Shown piece after piece: positions 1 through 12,255 of a DNA stretch of 64,000 bases; the first letter of the stretch is position 1; each line of letters opens with the position of its first letter. Both the position numbers and the translations under genes were made by a program. The stretch spans positions 8,422,501-8,486,500 of the forward strand of contig NC_091661.1 of the NCBI RefSeq assembly GCF_042453785.1, in the 5' to 3' direction. The stretch comes from Malus domestica. Taxonomy: Eukaryota > Streptophyta > Magnoliopsida > Rosales > Rosaceae. Below the pieces are notes generated by a model that saw only the letters and a list, made by a program, of their open reading frames with translations, was not told where the DNA came from and made no database searches.

Positions 1-358
1 GCATTCTTAGGTATGAAGTTAGTGAAATAGATGCGTTCATGCAAAACTGTGTGTGTGGTTGCAATACCTACCAGACAACTAACTTCCCCACTAGTCATAC
101 CTAGAATGAAAAATTAATTTGAATTGGTCACATGCATAAAAGTTCCAAAAACAAATACCAATTCAAAATAATTTCATTTATTCAAGGATGGTAATTAATT
201 AAAACTTAATATCCAAAAACAAATCACCAACAAATAATCCAAACATAAAGGAAAATTGTTCAAAAATCAACCAAAAAACAAAGAGGGGTTCAGCCACTAG
301 GTGGAATTCAGCCACATTGTGCAATTTGAACTAACTAAAATTGTTTATGTCTAAGATT
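1..358. other. Non-coding flank, probably part of a decayed retroelement
   Basis: No coding sequence is visible here. A short inverted motif (positions 3-16 and 95-108) sits at the very edge. Because the stretch lies directly downstream of the minus-strand gag remnant, it is probably part of the same decayed Copia-type element. That is inference, since no LTR pair can be seen inside the window. Confidence 0.3.
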
Positions 359-1219
359 CTAATCTTCCATAGGGGTGATATCCTCTTGAAAGTCAAAAAC
401 CTCCATCTTTGTAGTCTCCAGTTCGTCCACTTGCACGAAGTTTGATTCAAACTTCTTACGACGAAAATGATATTCAACTACAACCTTCTAGGGAACTCGG
501 CAAACGCTAGACCAATGGTCATTTGAACCACAATGATAACACATCTGCATCCATGGTTTTAGGTTTTTTGCCCTTATTCTTGAAGTTCGGGGCCTTGGGA
601 GCGAGGTTTGAGTGCTTATGGGCTTTGTTTCCTCCATTGGATGGGCCTTGACTCTATTGACCTTCACGGGGTGGCTTCTGGCCGCCCCTACCATTCCTCT
701 TTTGGCGTTTTGGGCATTGGTTTGTGCTATAATGTTCTTCATCAAATCCAAGAACTTAGTGAACTTCTGAGCTCTATATTGTTGTTGCAGGATAATATTA
801 AAAGCAAAGAAGGTCGAATAGGTCTTCTCCAGGAGATCCTCTTCTGTCAAAGTTTCATTACAAAACTTGAGAAGTGATCGGATTCGACAAACTTCATAAT
901 TATATTCATTCATAGACTTAAAGTCTTGGAAGCGCAAATGTTGCTAGTCATGTCTTGCTTCAGGCAAGAATATGTCATTTTGGTGATCAAAACGATCAAC
1001 CAAAGTGACCCATAGTGCACGTGGATGCTCCTCAGCAAGGTATTTAGTGTGCAAGGCGTCATGGATATGTCTTCGGATGAAGATCATAGCAGTGGCTTTT
1101 TCAGCTTTGCCAATAGGATTGTTCGTCTCTTCTTCAATGGAAGGACGCAAGTTCTTTGCAGTGAGGTGGAGCTTCACATCTTGGATCCACTTGAGGTAGT
1201 TCCTTCTAGAGACCTCCAA
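359..1219 (-). pseudogene. Copia-type gag (UBN2/DUF4219-like) remnant with two in-frame stops
   Basis: One minus-strand frame from about 1219 to the stop at 359-361 reads like the gag protein of a plant Ty1/Copia element. The N-terminal half has the NYLKWIQDVKLHL and ALWVTLVDRFD signatures of the UBN2/DUF4219 family. The C-terminal half has a CCHC zinc knuckle (CYHCGSNDHWSSVC) that binds RNA in the capsid. The frame is cut by TAG at 944-946, probably a former Trp codon, and by TAG at 488-490 just after the knuckle. The reading continues in the same frame through both stops, so these are point lesions and not frameshifts. No protease, integrase or reverse transcriptase follows. It is a dead fragment without its polymerase part. 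The start is uncertain because homology may extend upstream of 1219. Confidence 0.7.
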
Positions 1220-1592
1220 AGCCGAGTTTGTTCAAATTTGACATGTTCCTATCACAAAATAAATGAACAAGATGTGGTGAGTGTAATGGAGAAAAATCAA
1301 TCCATTGACATAGGAGTAGAACATACAGGTTCTAATAGACATGTATTGGTTTAATTTTGCATGAAAAAACTTCAAGTTTTCATAGGTGATGTTTTTAAAG
1401 AAAACTTTAGGTTTTCAAACAAGGCATGTTTATAAGAAACTTCAGGTTTCAAAATAATTATGAATTTCAGGTTCATATGTTCCTACAGGCAAACACAAAT
1501 ATATACACAAAAAGATGCAAACAGAACTTCAGGTCTATAGTTATAATTGAATTAAGTATTTGGACTTCGGGCCAAAATTTAAAGTGTGGGTG

Positions 1593-1624
<32 letters not shown>

Positions 1625-2442
1625 TATAACCCAAATTGTCTAAAAGTATTAAACAACGAAGCTTGGGGTCCAAAAATATAGGCCAAAGCCTACGGGGGGC
1701 TAAGCAAATTTGGTCCGTGTGAACCAGGCCTAAAAATTGGGCTGCGGTTTCTCGGGTGCAAGCTTCAAGCCCACGAGGAGGAGAAGGACAAAACGGGCTG
1801 ATCAAGCCCTAATATTAATAGTGGGCTACAAGCCCAATATTGTAGACCGGCTGCATAAAAGGAGTCCAGCCCAAAAGGGTGGCCCAAACAGGGGCTGGAT
1901 CATGTATGACGCGATATGGGGGAACACAAATGCGCCAGCGGAGCTGGGATTTGGTGTGGCACATACCGTCAGGACACCATGGCCCTTCGGGCCAGTGTTG
2001 GGTTGAGCCAAGGCTTGGGCCACATCATGCGAGCCCTATTCTTAAAAAAAAATTCTTTTTTTTCCGCCGGCCGAGAAGGTCAGCCCAAAGATTTGGGGCT
2101 TAGAGTTTCAACAAAAAAAAAAAAGACCCCAGCCGGAGCTGGGTGCAGTCACCGGGGACTAAGGCCAATGCCACCGCTGCAGGCGGCCGTGTTTTGGGAA
2201 AAATTTCTCGGTGCAAGGTCATAGGTTCGATGGTGAGCAAGTTCTGGGCGATGGATAGAGTACCTCGACATCAGGGAAAAAAAACCTAAGAATTCAAACT
2301 GGAATTTCACCCAAATTCGATGAAATTTCTTCGGGAATTTCAATGCTATCGAATCAAAATTACGATACCATATCGGATTTGGTCAGAAAATTGCACACTA
2401 TAGGTGATGTGGATTTTCTGGGTTTGGACGCTATAGGCGTCA
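1220..2442. other. Repeat-derived spacer without recognised gene
   Basis: No credible coding sequence was found. The stretch holds a poly-A run followed by a (TA)n run near 1593-1628 and a GC-richer block at about 1660-2230 of transposon-like character. Open frames here are short and have no recognisable domains. The right edge is where the reverse-oriented solo-LTR-like element begins. Confidence 0.4.
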
Positions 2443-3486
2443 TGACACACCCCGACCCGGAATGTCCACTAGGACTCCGAATCGAGCTGTGTTGGCCAAC
2501 ACCTGGAAGGTGACAAAGCCATAAAGTATAGTGATGTGGAAAATGTGAATAAATCTAAACCTAAAAGTAACTAAAGACAAAAGTGCCCTATGAGCGGGAA
2601 TGAACCCATTTCACACGCGATGTCAGAGCATAAGTAAAGTACAGTAGTATGGGTAAGGATCATACCCTCAAAGGTAGCCACATATACTAAGATTTGCCAA
2701 GAATTCTCGTCGATACAAACTTTCAGCAGCTAAAACCTAGTGGGGCGAAAAACAAGGGTGAGTGGGCCTGAAAATAAAGTTTTAATAAAAACCTTTTGAA
2801 AACGTTATAACCCCTCACTGTAAAACCCATATAATTTCCCATAAAATAATAATACATGCATATATAAAAATCAGGCTTGAGAGCAATGAAAACCAAAATA
2901 TGTGCCATGTCAAGTATCTTAGTAATAAATATGTAAGCCAGGTGTTGTGAATCAATATAAAATGATATGTCAGCCGGAGTCACCTAATGTGACCTGTACG
3001 GTTGAACCTATAGCTCATTAACCAATTCCTGCACATGAGTTTGAACCATCTAATGTGGTTTGTACGACAGACTGGTGTAAATAGATACCCTCAAGTGCTA
3101 CGATCACATGAAGACTATGTGAAGTATTGCATGTCATCTACAAGTCGGAACCACCTAATGTGGTTTGTACGACAGGCTGGCACCTGCCTTAGATCCAAGG
3201 TGAGAGTGTGGTACGGGAGGTGAACGATCATGTGAAGGTTAGGCTTTAGCCTCGGGCGGAGCACTAACACCGGGGTGCAGGATAATGAGCACTAAATGCA
3301 TCTAAACATAACCATACACACTGCAATCACTATCATCAATATGCACTCACCTGAAGCTTACCTGGGCATCTGCAGCGTCATGCAATAATATGTATATCCA
3401 TACTAATGCATATACTAAAATGTAATGCAATTGACATGACATTTAAAAACGTAAATCCATTTAAAACAATTTATGGGAAAATGGAA

Positions 3487-3545
<59 letters not shown>

Positions 3546-4916
3546 GTATATATAGAAAACCTAAAAGCCCACTCACCTAGAGTCTCCGGTACAACTCCCT
3601 AGCACAAACATCAAGGCGTCATGAACGATCGGCGCCTAGAACAATTATCAAATCATGTCTTAGAATTCTTATCAATAGAACATGTAACTTACATATCCTA
3701 TTGGGGAAGATCCGTAAGTCGGATTCCCGATCCGTAAGTTTCTAATATCCTCAAATATTATGTACTATAACGTATCAAAGTTTAGTGACGCTCTAACGGT
3801 CGGATCATCGATTGCTATAATAATCGAGTGGCGGACCTTAGTGGAACTAGGTTCAAACGAAGGAAATTCGTCAATCAGACTTCACATACAAAATTGGAGA
3901 ATCAAATTTAGCTTAGGAAGGTCAGGGGATGCCTCGGCCCACCTGCCGCCGCAGGTGGCTATCGGTCGCCCTGACTCGCCGGAAAATTCAATTATTTCTA
4001 AAAATTCTCAAACTTCACAGAAATGAAGATCTCAGTGAGTAGAGCAACTTTCATACCTGTGACTAAGGCCAATTTGGCCGGGAAAAACCCCAATTTCACG
4101 AAAACCCATCGGCACCCTAGAAATGGGTGGTTCTTGGTTCAACTCCAAACAAGCTCTGACACCTTAACCAATGCATGGGCTTTGTTCTAGACCTCAGGAG
4201 GAGTCTAATGGTGGTAATAATTGGAAGAACATATTTCAGATTTGGTGGATCTCGGCCACGGGTCTCACGGCACCCACGGGCTCCTTTATTCCCAATTCCG
4301 AACTTAATCTCCTCAAATTTGATATAAAAATGGTAGAAGAAAGGTCTATATGATGATTGGTAGTGGTTAATCTGCCCAATCCATTGGAAAAATGATGAAT
4401 TTCGCCAGAGAAACCTATGGGTCACAACCGGGTTTGCGGGTTAAGGGGAATCCGGTTTGGTTCCCCTCGTCCTCCTCCTTTCTCCTTTCCTTCCTTTCTC
4501 ACCTTTTTGATTGGTTACTCTCTCATCTCTCGTTTCCTCATTGGTTTGGTTCCCCCTCCTTTCTCTCCTTTATCTTCCATCTGCACCGACCATCTCTCTT
4601 TTCTTTTAATCTGGGCCACACACGTGGCTTTCCAGATTTTGCTCCAAAAATCTGGAGCTTTCTTGAACTTTATTAATTTACTAAAATACCCCCAACTTAA
4701 AACATTAATATCTCCTTCGTTATAACTCCAAATTGCGCTCTGTTTGAGCCCACGCGTCCATAACGACGAGTACTATGAGGATACACCAAGAAAATAAATC
4801 TTACATAACTCGACACGATGGTCAACAAAAGTCAATGCATTTGCCTTGAATGGCATTTTCGAAATTTCACGTTTAAAAATTATAAAGACTGTACCTTTTG
4901 GGGACGGGTCGCTACA
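2443..4916 (-). mobile_element. Solo-LTR-like element, copy 1 of a 2.3-2.5 kb family (reverse)
   Basis: Read on the minus strand the element begins TGTAGCGACCCGTCC at 4916 and ends GGGGTGTGTCA at 2443. These are the same termini as the copies at 44344-46656 and 48216-54770. TG...CA ends and the absence of any coding region or paired repeat fit a solo LTR left by LTR-LTR recombination. It carries a long (TA)n tract and a block of short repeats around GGTTCCGACT-type motifs, seen here in reverse as GTCGGAACCACC, that the other copies share. The flanks are CGTCA on the left and CGTTG on the right, so there is no clean target-site duplication. That points to age or flank decay. The internal retrotransposon is not present in the window, so the superfamily is unknown. 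Confidence 0.6.
3490..3541. repeat. (TA)n microsatellite
   Basis: An uninterrupted run of about 26 TA units lies inside the solo-LTR-like element, followed by a short degenerate TA tract around 3548-3555. Confidence 0.95.
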
Positions 4917-5887
4917 CGTTGGGTTTCAAAGGAGCTTGATGCTCCATGCTTGCTCAGGGTCACGGGTTCGAAGAACCCAGGCGGTGATTTTTTATTTTTT
5001 ATTTTTTCAATTATATGCATATTCAAATCAATAATATTTTAATGCATGTACATGTATTTAATGCAATTCATGAAAAATATCAAATTCACATAATTTAACA
5101 ATTATGAATATAATGCATACACAATTTATGTAGAATCTAAAATTAGAAAAATGTAAAGTTAGGTCATGCATTATGGTGAATGTTCTTACTATCAGGGCTA
5201 CAAAAATATCGAGATAAAAACCGTTGTTTTGAAAGAACTTGATTGCGTGATGATATGGATGAACTGATTTGATGCAGAAAAAACTTCAACGTCAGATTCC
5301 TAAGCGCAGTGGTAGGAGCGTGCTGATAACGTGTTGTAGCCTATTTTATCTGACAATGGGAATAGGACCAGACGACAAGGGTAGAGAAATTGAGAAAGAT
5401 GTGTTTTGTAGAATTGTAGGGGAATGTGTGGGTTATCCCTCCTACACAATGTCTTTATTTATAGTAGTAAAAGGAGAGAAGGAATTCCTTCATCCCCAAG
5501 GAATACAAGTTGTAATAGGAAATGATAACTAGAATCAAATCTAATCTAGGATTTACACAATCACACTTAAACTAGAAAATTTTACAACAATTGAATCATA
5601 AAAAACACTTAGATTTAATTAATTTTTTTTGGCAGGAAAAAATAAGTACTTTCAAATACTGTTGAAACTTAAAAATATTTTTATTTTTTTGTTATTTTTT
5701 ATTTTGAACAAATGATTTTATCTATTTATAAAAATAAAATAAAAAAGCGCTTAGCCTCACAGTCAAGATTCATACAATATTTGGAAGGAGACAACAACTA
5801 TACATACTCCAGCTTTCTATCTCTAATGCCTTCATTGATTCATCATCCACATTTCCTCTCTATCTCTAATGTGAAGTCTGAAAACCA
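4917..5887. other. Upstream region of the DPE1-like pseudogene, with decayed repeats
   Basis: No gene was recognised. Positions 4917-4985 contain a GGGTTCGAA box of the kind seen in tRNA-derived repeats. Positions about 5290-5580 hold a GTGCTGATAACGTGTTG motif that I associate with Copia LTR boundaries in plant genomes. Poly-T and AT-rich spacer follows to 5700. Any promoter of the DPE1-like gene should lie in the last few hundred bases before 5888, but I see no convincing TATA element that fixes a start. Confidence 0.3.
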
Positions 5888-6480
5888 ATGGCCTTGAAAT
5901 TGAATAGTTCTCTCTCACTCCTCATCTCCACTCTCTCTCCCAACCTCTCTTCCAACTCCTCCTCCTTCTCTCCCTTCCTCTTCTCCCCCACCCACTTCCA
6001 AAGCAAAACCAAAATTATTCCATTCCTCCAAAACAATTGCCCAATGAAATCCGCCGCCCTTTCGACTCATGCCGCAGAAGTCGACATCGGAGATGACCTG
6101 CCCTTCGACTATAATGACATCTTCCCCAAGGCCGATCTAAGCGAGCGCAGAAGAGCGGGCGTGATGCTACACCCGACCTTGTTCTGTGGGCCCCACGACA
6201 TTGGCGATCTCGGAGAAAAGGCGTTTCGGTTCATAGATTGGCTTCATGAGGTCGGGTGCTCCCTTTGGCAGGTGCTTCCGCTTGTCCCTCCTGGTCGGAA
6301 CGCCAATGTGGAGGGATCCCCTTACTCTGGTCAGGTATAAATATTCAACCTAACAACCCAATCGCTAAGCTTATTAGCTTCGATTCATTTCATTACTCTT
6401 GGACGCAAAATAAATTAAATTATGATAAAAATGGAAGCCGATATTTGATGATTCGAAATTGCAAATTTTAGGTAATTAAA

Positions 6481-6587
6481 GGGCCGTTTGATTCCATTTC
6501 GTTTTCACTTTTCAGCTTTTAGTTTTCAGTTTTTGAAAAAAGTGAAATAAAAAACAATTGAAAACGAAATGGTTATCAAACGTCCCC
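6481..6587. mobile_element. Short MITE in intron 1 of the DPE1-like pseudogene
   Basis: A 107-bp palindromic insertion starts GGGCCGTTTGAT and ends ATCAAACGTCCCC, and its two arms (TTCGTTTTCA and GAAAACGAA) pair with each other. It is bordered by TTAA-like sequence on both sides. No coding capacity. The superfamily is uncertain. Confidence 0.6.
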
Positions 6588-6607
6588 TTAAGTTAATTGT
6601 GGTTGAT

Positions 6608-6637
6608 GGAAGGATGGATGGATGGATGGATGGATGG
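6608..6637. repeat. (GGAT)n microsatellite
   Basis: A run of GGAT units lies just upstream of the exon 2 acceptor (CAG at 6647-6649) of the DPE1-like pseudogene. Length variation here would change the branch-point region of intron 1. Confidence 0.85.
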
Positions 6638-6771
6638 TGACTTTTTCAGGATGTAAACTGTGGCAAGACTTTGTTGATATCTGTGGAGGAGCTTGTTAAA
6701 GATGGTTTGTTGACAAAGGAAGAGCTTCCAAAACCAGTGTGAGCCTGCCCTTCGCTTTCAGTATTACTCTT

Positions 6772-7917
6772 TGTTTAGGCCTAAAATATTGGTTTGGGCC
6801 GAGCACTAGATTGCTCTCAGCCCAGAGGCCATACTTAGGAGTCATTGGGGGTTATACGGTTTATAGGCCACATAGCCAAGGCCTGCCGTGTCCTATTAGG
6901 AATCCATGGATAGTTGAATCCTGATACGAGAAAGAGTTTCGATAAGATAAGGATATTGGAGTTTAGGATTGAATCCGGTTTGATAACGGCTTGAGTTCAA
7001 AGTCCTAGTAGGAGTAAGACTGGCCGAGATAAGGGGAGATCGAGGAAAGGAGTCCCAATCCGAGAATGGTTATGATTCGATCGGAAGCAGGTTAGCTACT
7101 ATAAATAGGGGGAGGAGGACATCAATCAGGCCTCTCCAATTCAACACAAAAACTGCCATGCGCAAACTCTCGCTCCACGCGAAACCTCTCAACAACCTTG
7201 AGATTTTTACTTTCCTTTTTCACTGACACATCTTCAGTTTGGATAAACGGCACTGTGGAGGCAACCGGCGAACATCTTCAGTTTGGATAAACAACACTGT
7301 TGCCGTAGAATTAGCCGATCGTGAAGCACCTTCAATTTGGATAAACAGCATTGCGACAGTGCCGACTGGTTATCTATCTAAGTCTTGGTCAAGAACGATT
7401 TTCGAATCCTTATTGGCAGAGGTCATCTCATCAGACTTCTCGGCGAACTGAGGTGTTACTAGGGCTCGACACATTGAGAGCCGAGTTGTTTTATGATTGG
7501 CTACTCATAAGTAGGCTTTAGAGTTCGGCATTCTGACGGCCGAACCACATTTACCATCAAGACATATATCTGTTTTGAGTATATGTGCCCCTATACTCTG
7601 GTGTCGATTCGGCGTGCTTATACTCTTACAAATATAATCACTGTGACCGAATCCGGCGCCGACGATTTGTGAACTTCGCAGAACTAGTAGCCTTGTCTTT
7701 AGGCTCTAGAACCCAAAGGTCGGGACGTGTTCCTTCCTCGACCGCAGTCGCAAGATCGAGAAGTCAGCCGCGCACTCAACGCAACATCAACACATTTTAC
7801 TCCTCGGCCGAACTCGGCCGACGAGTTGGCACGCCCCACATCAACCGAATGACGTAGTTAGCTTATTAGTTACTCGGCCTGCGCGCCACGTAGGCTTGGT
7901 AGTTTTTAGGGTCAACA
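6772..7917 (+). mobile_element. Probable solo LTR in intron 2 of the DPE1-like pseudogene
   Basis: The insertion begins TGTTTAGGCC and ends GGGTCAACA, giving the TG...CA ends of an LTR. Flanks are CTCTT (6767-6771) and CTCTC (7918-7922), a 4/5 match. Shifting the borders by one base gives a perfect ACTCT duplication, so the exact ends are ambiguous. A TATAAATA box at 7100-7107 with transcribed-looking sequence after it fits an LTR U3/R organisation. Three diverged direct repeats built on TTCAGTTTGGATAAAC lie at about 7230-7350. No coding region is recognised. The orientation is inferred from the TATA box. Confidence 0.55.
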
Positions 7918-8494
7918 CTCTCTCTGTCTCTCTCAGATGGTAGTGTGACACTCATTCAATTCAATGCAGTGATTCTGAGCGTGTGAACTACTCTACTGTT
8001 GCTGACATTAAGGATCCTCTAATAACTAAGGTAAACAATATTGCTACTACTAGAGTTTATGCGATTCCGATCCATGACTTTCACTTCAGACTGCCTAATG
8101 AACAATTTTTTATGTCGGACGGTGAAACTGAAGTTGGTATTGTGGTTAGACGAAAGCAGCCTGGATAAGTACCCATAAATTCCAAAAGAAGAGCAAAAAA
8201 TTTAGCAGCTGTTTAGTATTATTGTGTAATTTAGTTACATTCATCAATTTTGAAAACTATAAATTGTTTTCAAATTGAATACAACCCCTTTGTTAACTCT
8301 ACTAAAATTACGACATACCAATCTTGATTGTGTCTTTGCCATTTGGTGAAACTAGCAAGTGTTGTCTACCAATATTATCACCAACATAATTCTTACAGTT
8401 TCTCAAGGTACCTTTCTTGATTTTTTCGTTTTCTTCTTTTTTCATGGCCGGGTTTCTATGAAGGCCATTGAGCCAGTTGGATGTACTTTCCATG

Positions 8495-10123
8495 TGTTTG
8501 GGATAAAATCTGAACTTTGGGCCAGAGAGAAAGTCGGCCCAAACCCAAGGCCCAGAGGAAAACTTAGGAGGCAGGAAAGAGGCTTTCGGCTGGGCACAAG
8601 TTACAAAGGCCACCTGCTTACCTGCTCAAAGACCACAGGGGGTAGGCTATTCAGTCACTACACAGCCCAATAAAGTACTTTATTGGTGGCATTCATGTAA
8701 AAAAGCTAGTGAGTCATCACCAAACCGCATTCGGGCACCGCTATTGCTACAGGAACCCAAGCTGAAGTCGTCTATAAAAGGAGGAAGAGAAGACAGAATT
8801 AAGGACACTCAAACAAACAAACAAAAGCCAAAACTCTGCTCAAGCCAGATTTGCCTTCAACGAAGCTGTAGTCAACACAAGCCTTCATCCCATTCGGGAT
8901 AAACCTTCCCAAACCCCTGTAATAGCTCTGCTACCTTGTTCATGGTGGTATCGATTCATTTTGTATCCTCTTCTCCCCCGTCAACCCCTCTAAAAGCTTT
9001 CAGACCTCTGACAGAGCCACAAAGATAGATTTTGTAAGAAGTTCAGCCTTGGCCGATAAGGTTCAAACTTACCCGACTATCTTTGCTCTGTCTTTGTCTT
9101 TTCTTTCTTTTAAAAGCACAATAACATGTTATATATTCCCAGTTATATACAAGTTATTTGTAGCAAAGTCATAATGAAAATGAGTCTTCAGCACTTGAAT
9201 CCGATCTGAATCGCGTCAGAGTTCAAATCAGATCTAAGTCTTAAGCCCGGCGGGCATGTAATTTAAAGATCAGTTTAAAAGTCCTTGGCCTCAAGGCATA
9301 AAAAAGAACTCTATGTGGACTCAACCCATCCACGACAATCCTTGATAAGCGAGAAGTCCGAAGTTACTTGGGGCGCAAGTAATCAATCTATTTCTCCGTT
9401 TTGTTGCTATTATATCTTGATTCGTAGAAAAGGCTTAAGCATGGAGTGAATTCTGATAGAAAGCCTCAAGGCCTATACCTAAGGCCCCACGAAGGCATCT
9501 ATTTAGCTTCATTTCATGTTGCGGTCTAGTTGGTCCGAGTATAAGGATTAACTCTGATGGGAAGCCTCAAGGCCTATACCTAAGGCCCTACAAAGGCACT
9601 CATTTGGGTTCGTCCTACCTCTTGGATTCAGATAATCAAAGGTATAATAGTGATAAAACTTTGGCAACCATAAAAGACCAAATATGATACATCCAAGCGC
9701 TGGTTTAGTTTGACAGGAAGCCTCAAGGCCTATACCTAAGGCCCCACAAAGGCACCTGTTATATCTAACTTGGTTTCTCGGGCGTATACATATTCAATCA
9801 AAGCTTAACATCCATTCAACATCTGCCATACTGAAGATGGCAGTGGCACGCCTGAGCACGACAAAGTTAATCTTGATTGTGAGCCTTAAGGCCTACACCT
9901 AAGGCCCCACAAAGGCACCCTTTCAAATTAACTTTGTCCTTCTCTTTCAGAACTGCCCGACAAGCCTTGCCCGAAGTGTGTCTTGCCCGACCAAGATCTG
10001 CCCGACAAAGGCTTGCCCGAGCGAGCCCGAGAAGAAAGCAGAAGTACGACAGATACCCTCAACCGACGCCATTCTCCCAGGGGAGCTGTGTGCTCGTCCG
10101 CCAGGAGATTCCTGTGACGAACA
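8495..10123 (+). repeat. 5' LTR of the Tat element
   Basis: The LTR starts TGTTTGGGATAAAATC and ends GACGAACA. A TATA box (TATAAAAG, 8773-8780) marks the likely U3/R transcription start region. The part around 9280-9920 contains four diverged copies of a GCCTCAAGGCCTA / CCTAAGGCCCCAC block spaced about 100-180 bp apart. Confidence 0.95.
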
Positions 10124-10173
10124 TAGTTTTGGCACGCCCGGTGGGATCCTCTGATCTGAAGATAAAGATAAAC

Positions 10174-12255
10174 ATGCCAGAAGATTTACAGAATACATTG
10201 TTTCAAATGCTACAGAGACTGAATGAAGCCTCCCTAGGCTCTAGAAATGAGACAGGTTTGGCTCCTCCCAAAGGAGAAAGACACAGGACTACCCAACCAG
10301 ATGAGGTAGTCATAGTCAACCCTGTGTTGCCCTTTTCTGAAGCCCCGGTAAACATGCTCAACATGACCTGGGCAGAGAAAGGAAAAGGGAAAATTATAAG
10401 GGAAGAAGAAGAAGGGAAACTAGCCAAACGACCTACGGAAGGGATAGGCAAACCATCCGAGTACCCAAAGGCTGCCATAATCAAAGGGCTGGTTATGTGT
10501 AGTAAATGCCAGTGTGAATGTGAACTCGAGATTCCCCCAGCTGGAGTCCTTATTGATCACGAGTTAATTAAAAGAGAAGCCCGCGAAAGGCTTAAGCAGG
10601 CAACAAGAAAAAATACTTCCCGAAGCGTTTTTCAACGTTTAGGAGGTGATTCCCAACCCAAGGCGTTGTCAGAAGTATTTCGAAACTATGAAGTTTCTGA
10701 CGAGTTTCGAAACTATGAAGTTTCTGACGAGGCAGAGGACATGGAAGCCAAACTCCAAAAAAGTACAGAGCAACTTCAAAATGGCCAAAAGGGGAAGGAA
10801 GTCAGAAGAACTGATGGGATAGCTAATCCTGTTAAGAAAGCAACTCCTGCATATCGTGGGCGGAAATGGTATGTAGTTGGAAAAGATGGGCAGCCCACCA
10901 GACCAATGGGAGCATCCATGGTCAGAAGGGTTCAAAGGCAACACAAAGCCTACATGAATTCCCTGATGACCCCCATCACCTCTGAAGCCTCAAAAAATCA
11001 AAAGCCAGAGAGGGCAACATCTGGAAGTAGTAGTCAGCTTCGTTGGCGAAGTAAGAAGGAAGTAGAAAGGGCCAACGGCAAGACGGAGGGTATGGGGAAT
11101 CATGTGCCACAAAGCCAACATCCTGGCAAGTATAGGATCTTAAGAAGGGCTCAGGAAGATCTGACTATGATGCCAACACCTGGTTGGAGGCCAGGGCCCA
11201 CCCATGAGGAAACTGTTGCATCTGAGAGGAGACCAACCTTTTTGCCTTTGGATCCGTTTGGTGAAGTTCCAAAGCAAGCGCTGTACGGAGACATGAATCA
11301 ACCACAACAGGAAGGGATACCAGAGCCCTTACTACCAGCCGATGCAATGGCCTGGTTAGACGAGTTCATGGATCACATTGGGAGCAAAAAGGAGGACTTG
11401 CTCGAACCCAGCAACTTCCACATCAACATGACGTATGTATTATCCGCCATGTTTGGCGCCAGGCCTGACCAGCCCACTACCATGGAAGGTGATTATTTAA
11501 CAACTGAGCCGATGATGGCTCACGTCAATGTGGAGGTAGTTACAGAGGAAGACTCAGGCAAGGTTGAATCCTCAAAAGTACCTAAAGGTGGTCCCTTACG
11601 GATTTACACAGATAAAATGGTGTTCAGCCGCCCAAGTATTTCGTTGGCCAACCACCTGAAGCCTATATACGTTTCAGCTCATCTGGAAGGTGTACCTTTC
11701 AAAAGAATTTTGATTGATGGAGGAGCGGCTGTTAACATATTGCCAGCCAAGCAGATGAAGAGGATGGGGAGAAGCACTGAAGATCTTATTCCCACAAACC
11801 TTACAGTCTCGAGCTTTTCAGGTGCCATCACCAGGACTCATGGGATATTACCTTTGGAGGTAGATCTGGGGTCCAAGAAAATAATGTTGGCGTTCTTTGT
11901 AGTAGACTGCACTTCCACTTACGGGGCCCTACTTGGAAGAGATTGGATTCATCAAAGTTTAGCCATACCTTCTACTCTTCATCAACAAGTGGCTGTATAC
12001 CACGAGGCAAGTACTGAAGGATCAAGCTTTTGGGAGTTGGTAGAGGCCGAATCACGGCCGTTCCTCCCCTCAGCTAATGTTGCAGAAGCAAATTTCTACA
12101 ATCCCAACGTGGGAATTTTGAAATGTTTAGGAGCTGATGAGAACGGCCGCCCTACCAAGGTGACAGCCCGAAAGCTTCTAGAACAAGGGATGCTCCTTAC
12201 CAAGGAGGAGTGGGAGAGACCCTATCTTATACCAAACTCTCTATACCATCAATGA
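10174..12255 (+). CDS. Tat-element gag-protease polyprotein
   Basis: This encodes the capsid precursor and aspartic protease of the retrotransposon. I choose the Met at 10174 (MPEDLQ), just after the primer-binding site. The frame stays open upstream to 9934 inside the LTR, but that part covers the LTR end and primer site. The product is 693 aa. A Cys-rich CSKCQCECE segment occurs near residue 110. A 27-bp tandem duplication (10677-10730) repeats FRNYEVSDE. The protease lies in the C-terminal third, with LIDGGAAVNIL, where DGGA stands in for the usual D-S/T-G-A, and the flap-to-tail motif LLGRDWIH. The ORF ends at 12255, overlapping the pol frame. Intact. Confidence 0.9.
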   Translation: MPEDLQNTLFQMLQRLNEASLGSRNETGLAPPKGERHRTTQPDEVVIVNPVLPFSEAPVNMLNMTWAEKGKGKIIREEEEGKLAKRPTEGIGKPSEYPKAAIIKGLVMCSKCQCECELEIPPAGVLIDHELIKREARERLKQATRKNTSRSVFQRLGGDSQPKALSEVFRNYEVSDEFRNYEVSDEAEDMEAKLQKSTEQLQNGQKGKEVRRTDGIANPVKKATPAYRGRKWYVVGKDGQPTRPMGASMVRRVQRQHKAYMNSLMTPITSEASKNQKPERATSGSSSQLRWRSKKEVERANGKTEGMGNHVPQSQHPGKYRILRRAQEDLTMMPTPGWRPGPTHEETVASERRPTFLPLDPFGEVPKQALYGDMNQPQQEGIPEPLLPADAMAWLDEFMDHIGSKKEDLLEPSNFHINMTYVLSAMFGARPDQPTTMEGDYLTTEPMMAHVNVEVVTEEDSGKVESSKVPKGGPLRIYTDKMVFSRPSISLANHLKPIYVSAHLEGVPFKRILIDGGAAVNILPAKQMKRMGRSTEDLIPTNLTVSSFSGAITRTHGILPLEVDLGSKKIMLAFFVVDCTSTYGALLGRDWIHQSLAIPSTLHQQVAVYHEASTEGSSFWELVEAESRPFLPSANVAEANFYNPNVGILKCLGADENGRPTKVTARKLLEQGMLLTKEEWERPYLIPNSLYHQ

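Noticed and set aside
4117..4425. 102-aa minus-strand ORF
   Set aside because: Lies within the reverse solo-LTR-like element, has no recognisable domain, and is not conserved in the other two copies as far as I can see.
4917..4990. tRNA gene suggested by GGGTTCGAAGAACCC
   Set aside because: Only a T-arm-like box is present. No acceptor, D or anticodon stems can be folded.
8359..8673. 104-aa plus-strand ORF and its twin at 16638-16829
   Set aside because: Both read through the start of the same LTR. They are repeated LTR sequence, not genes.
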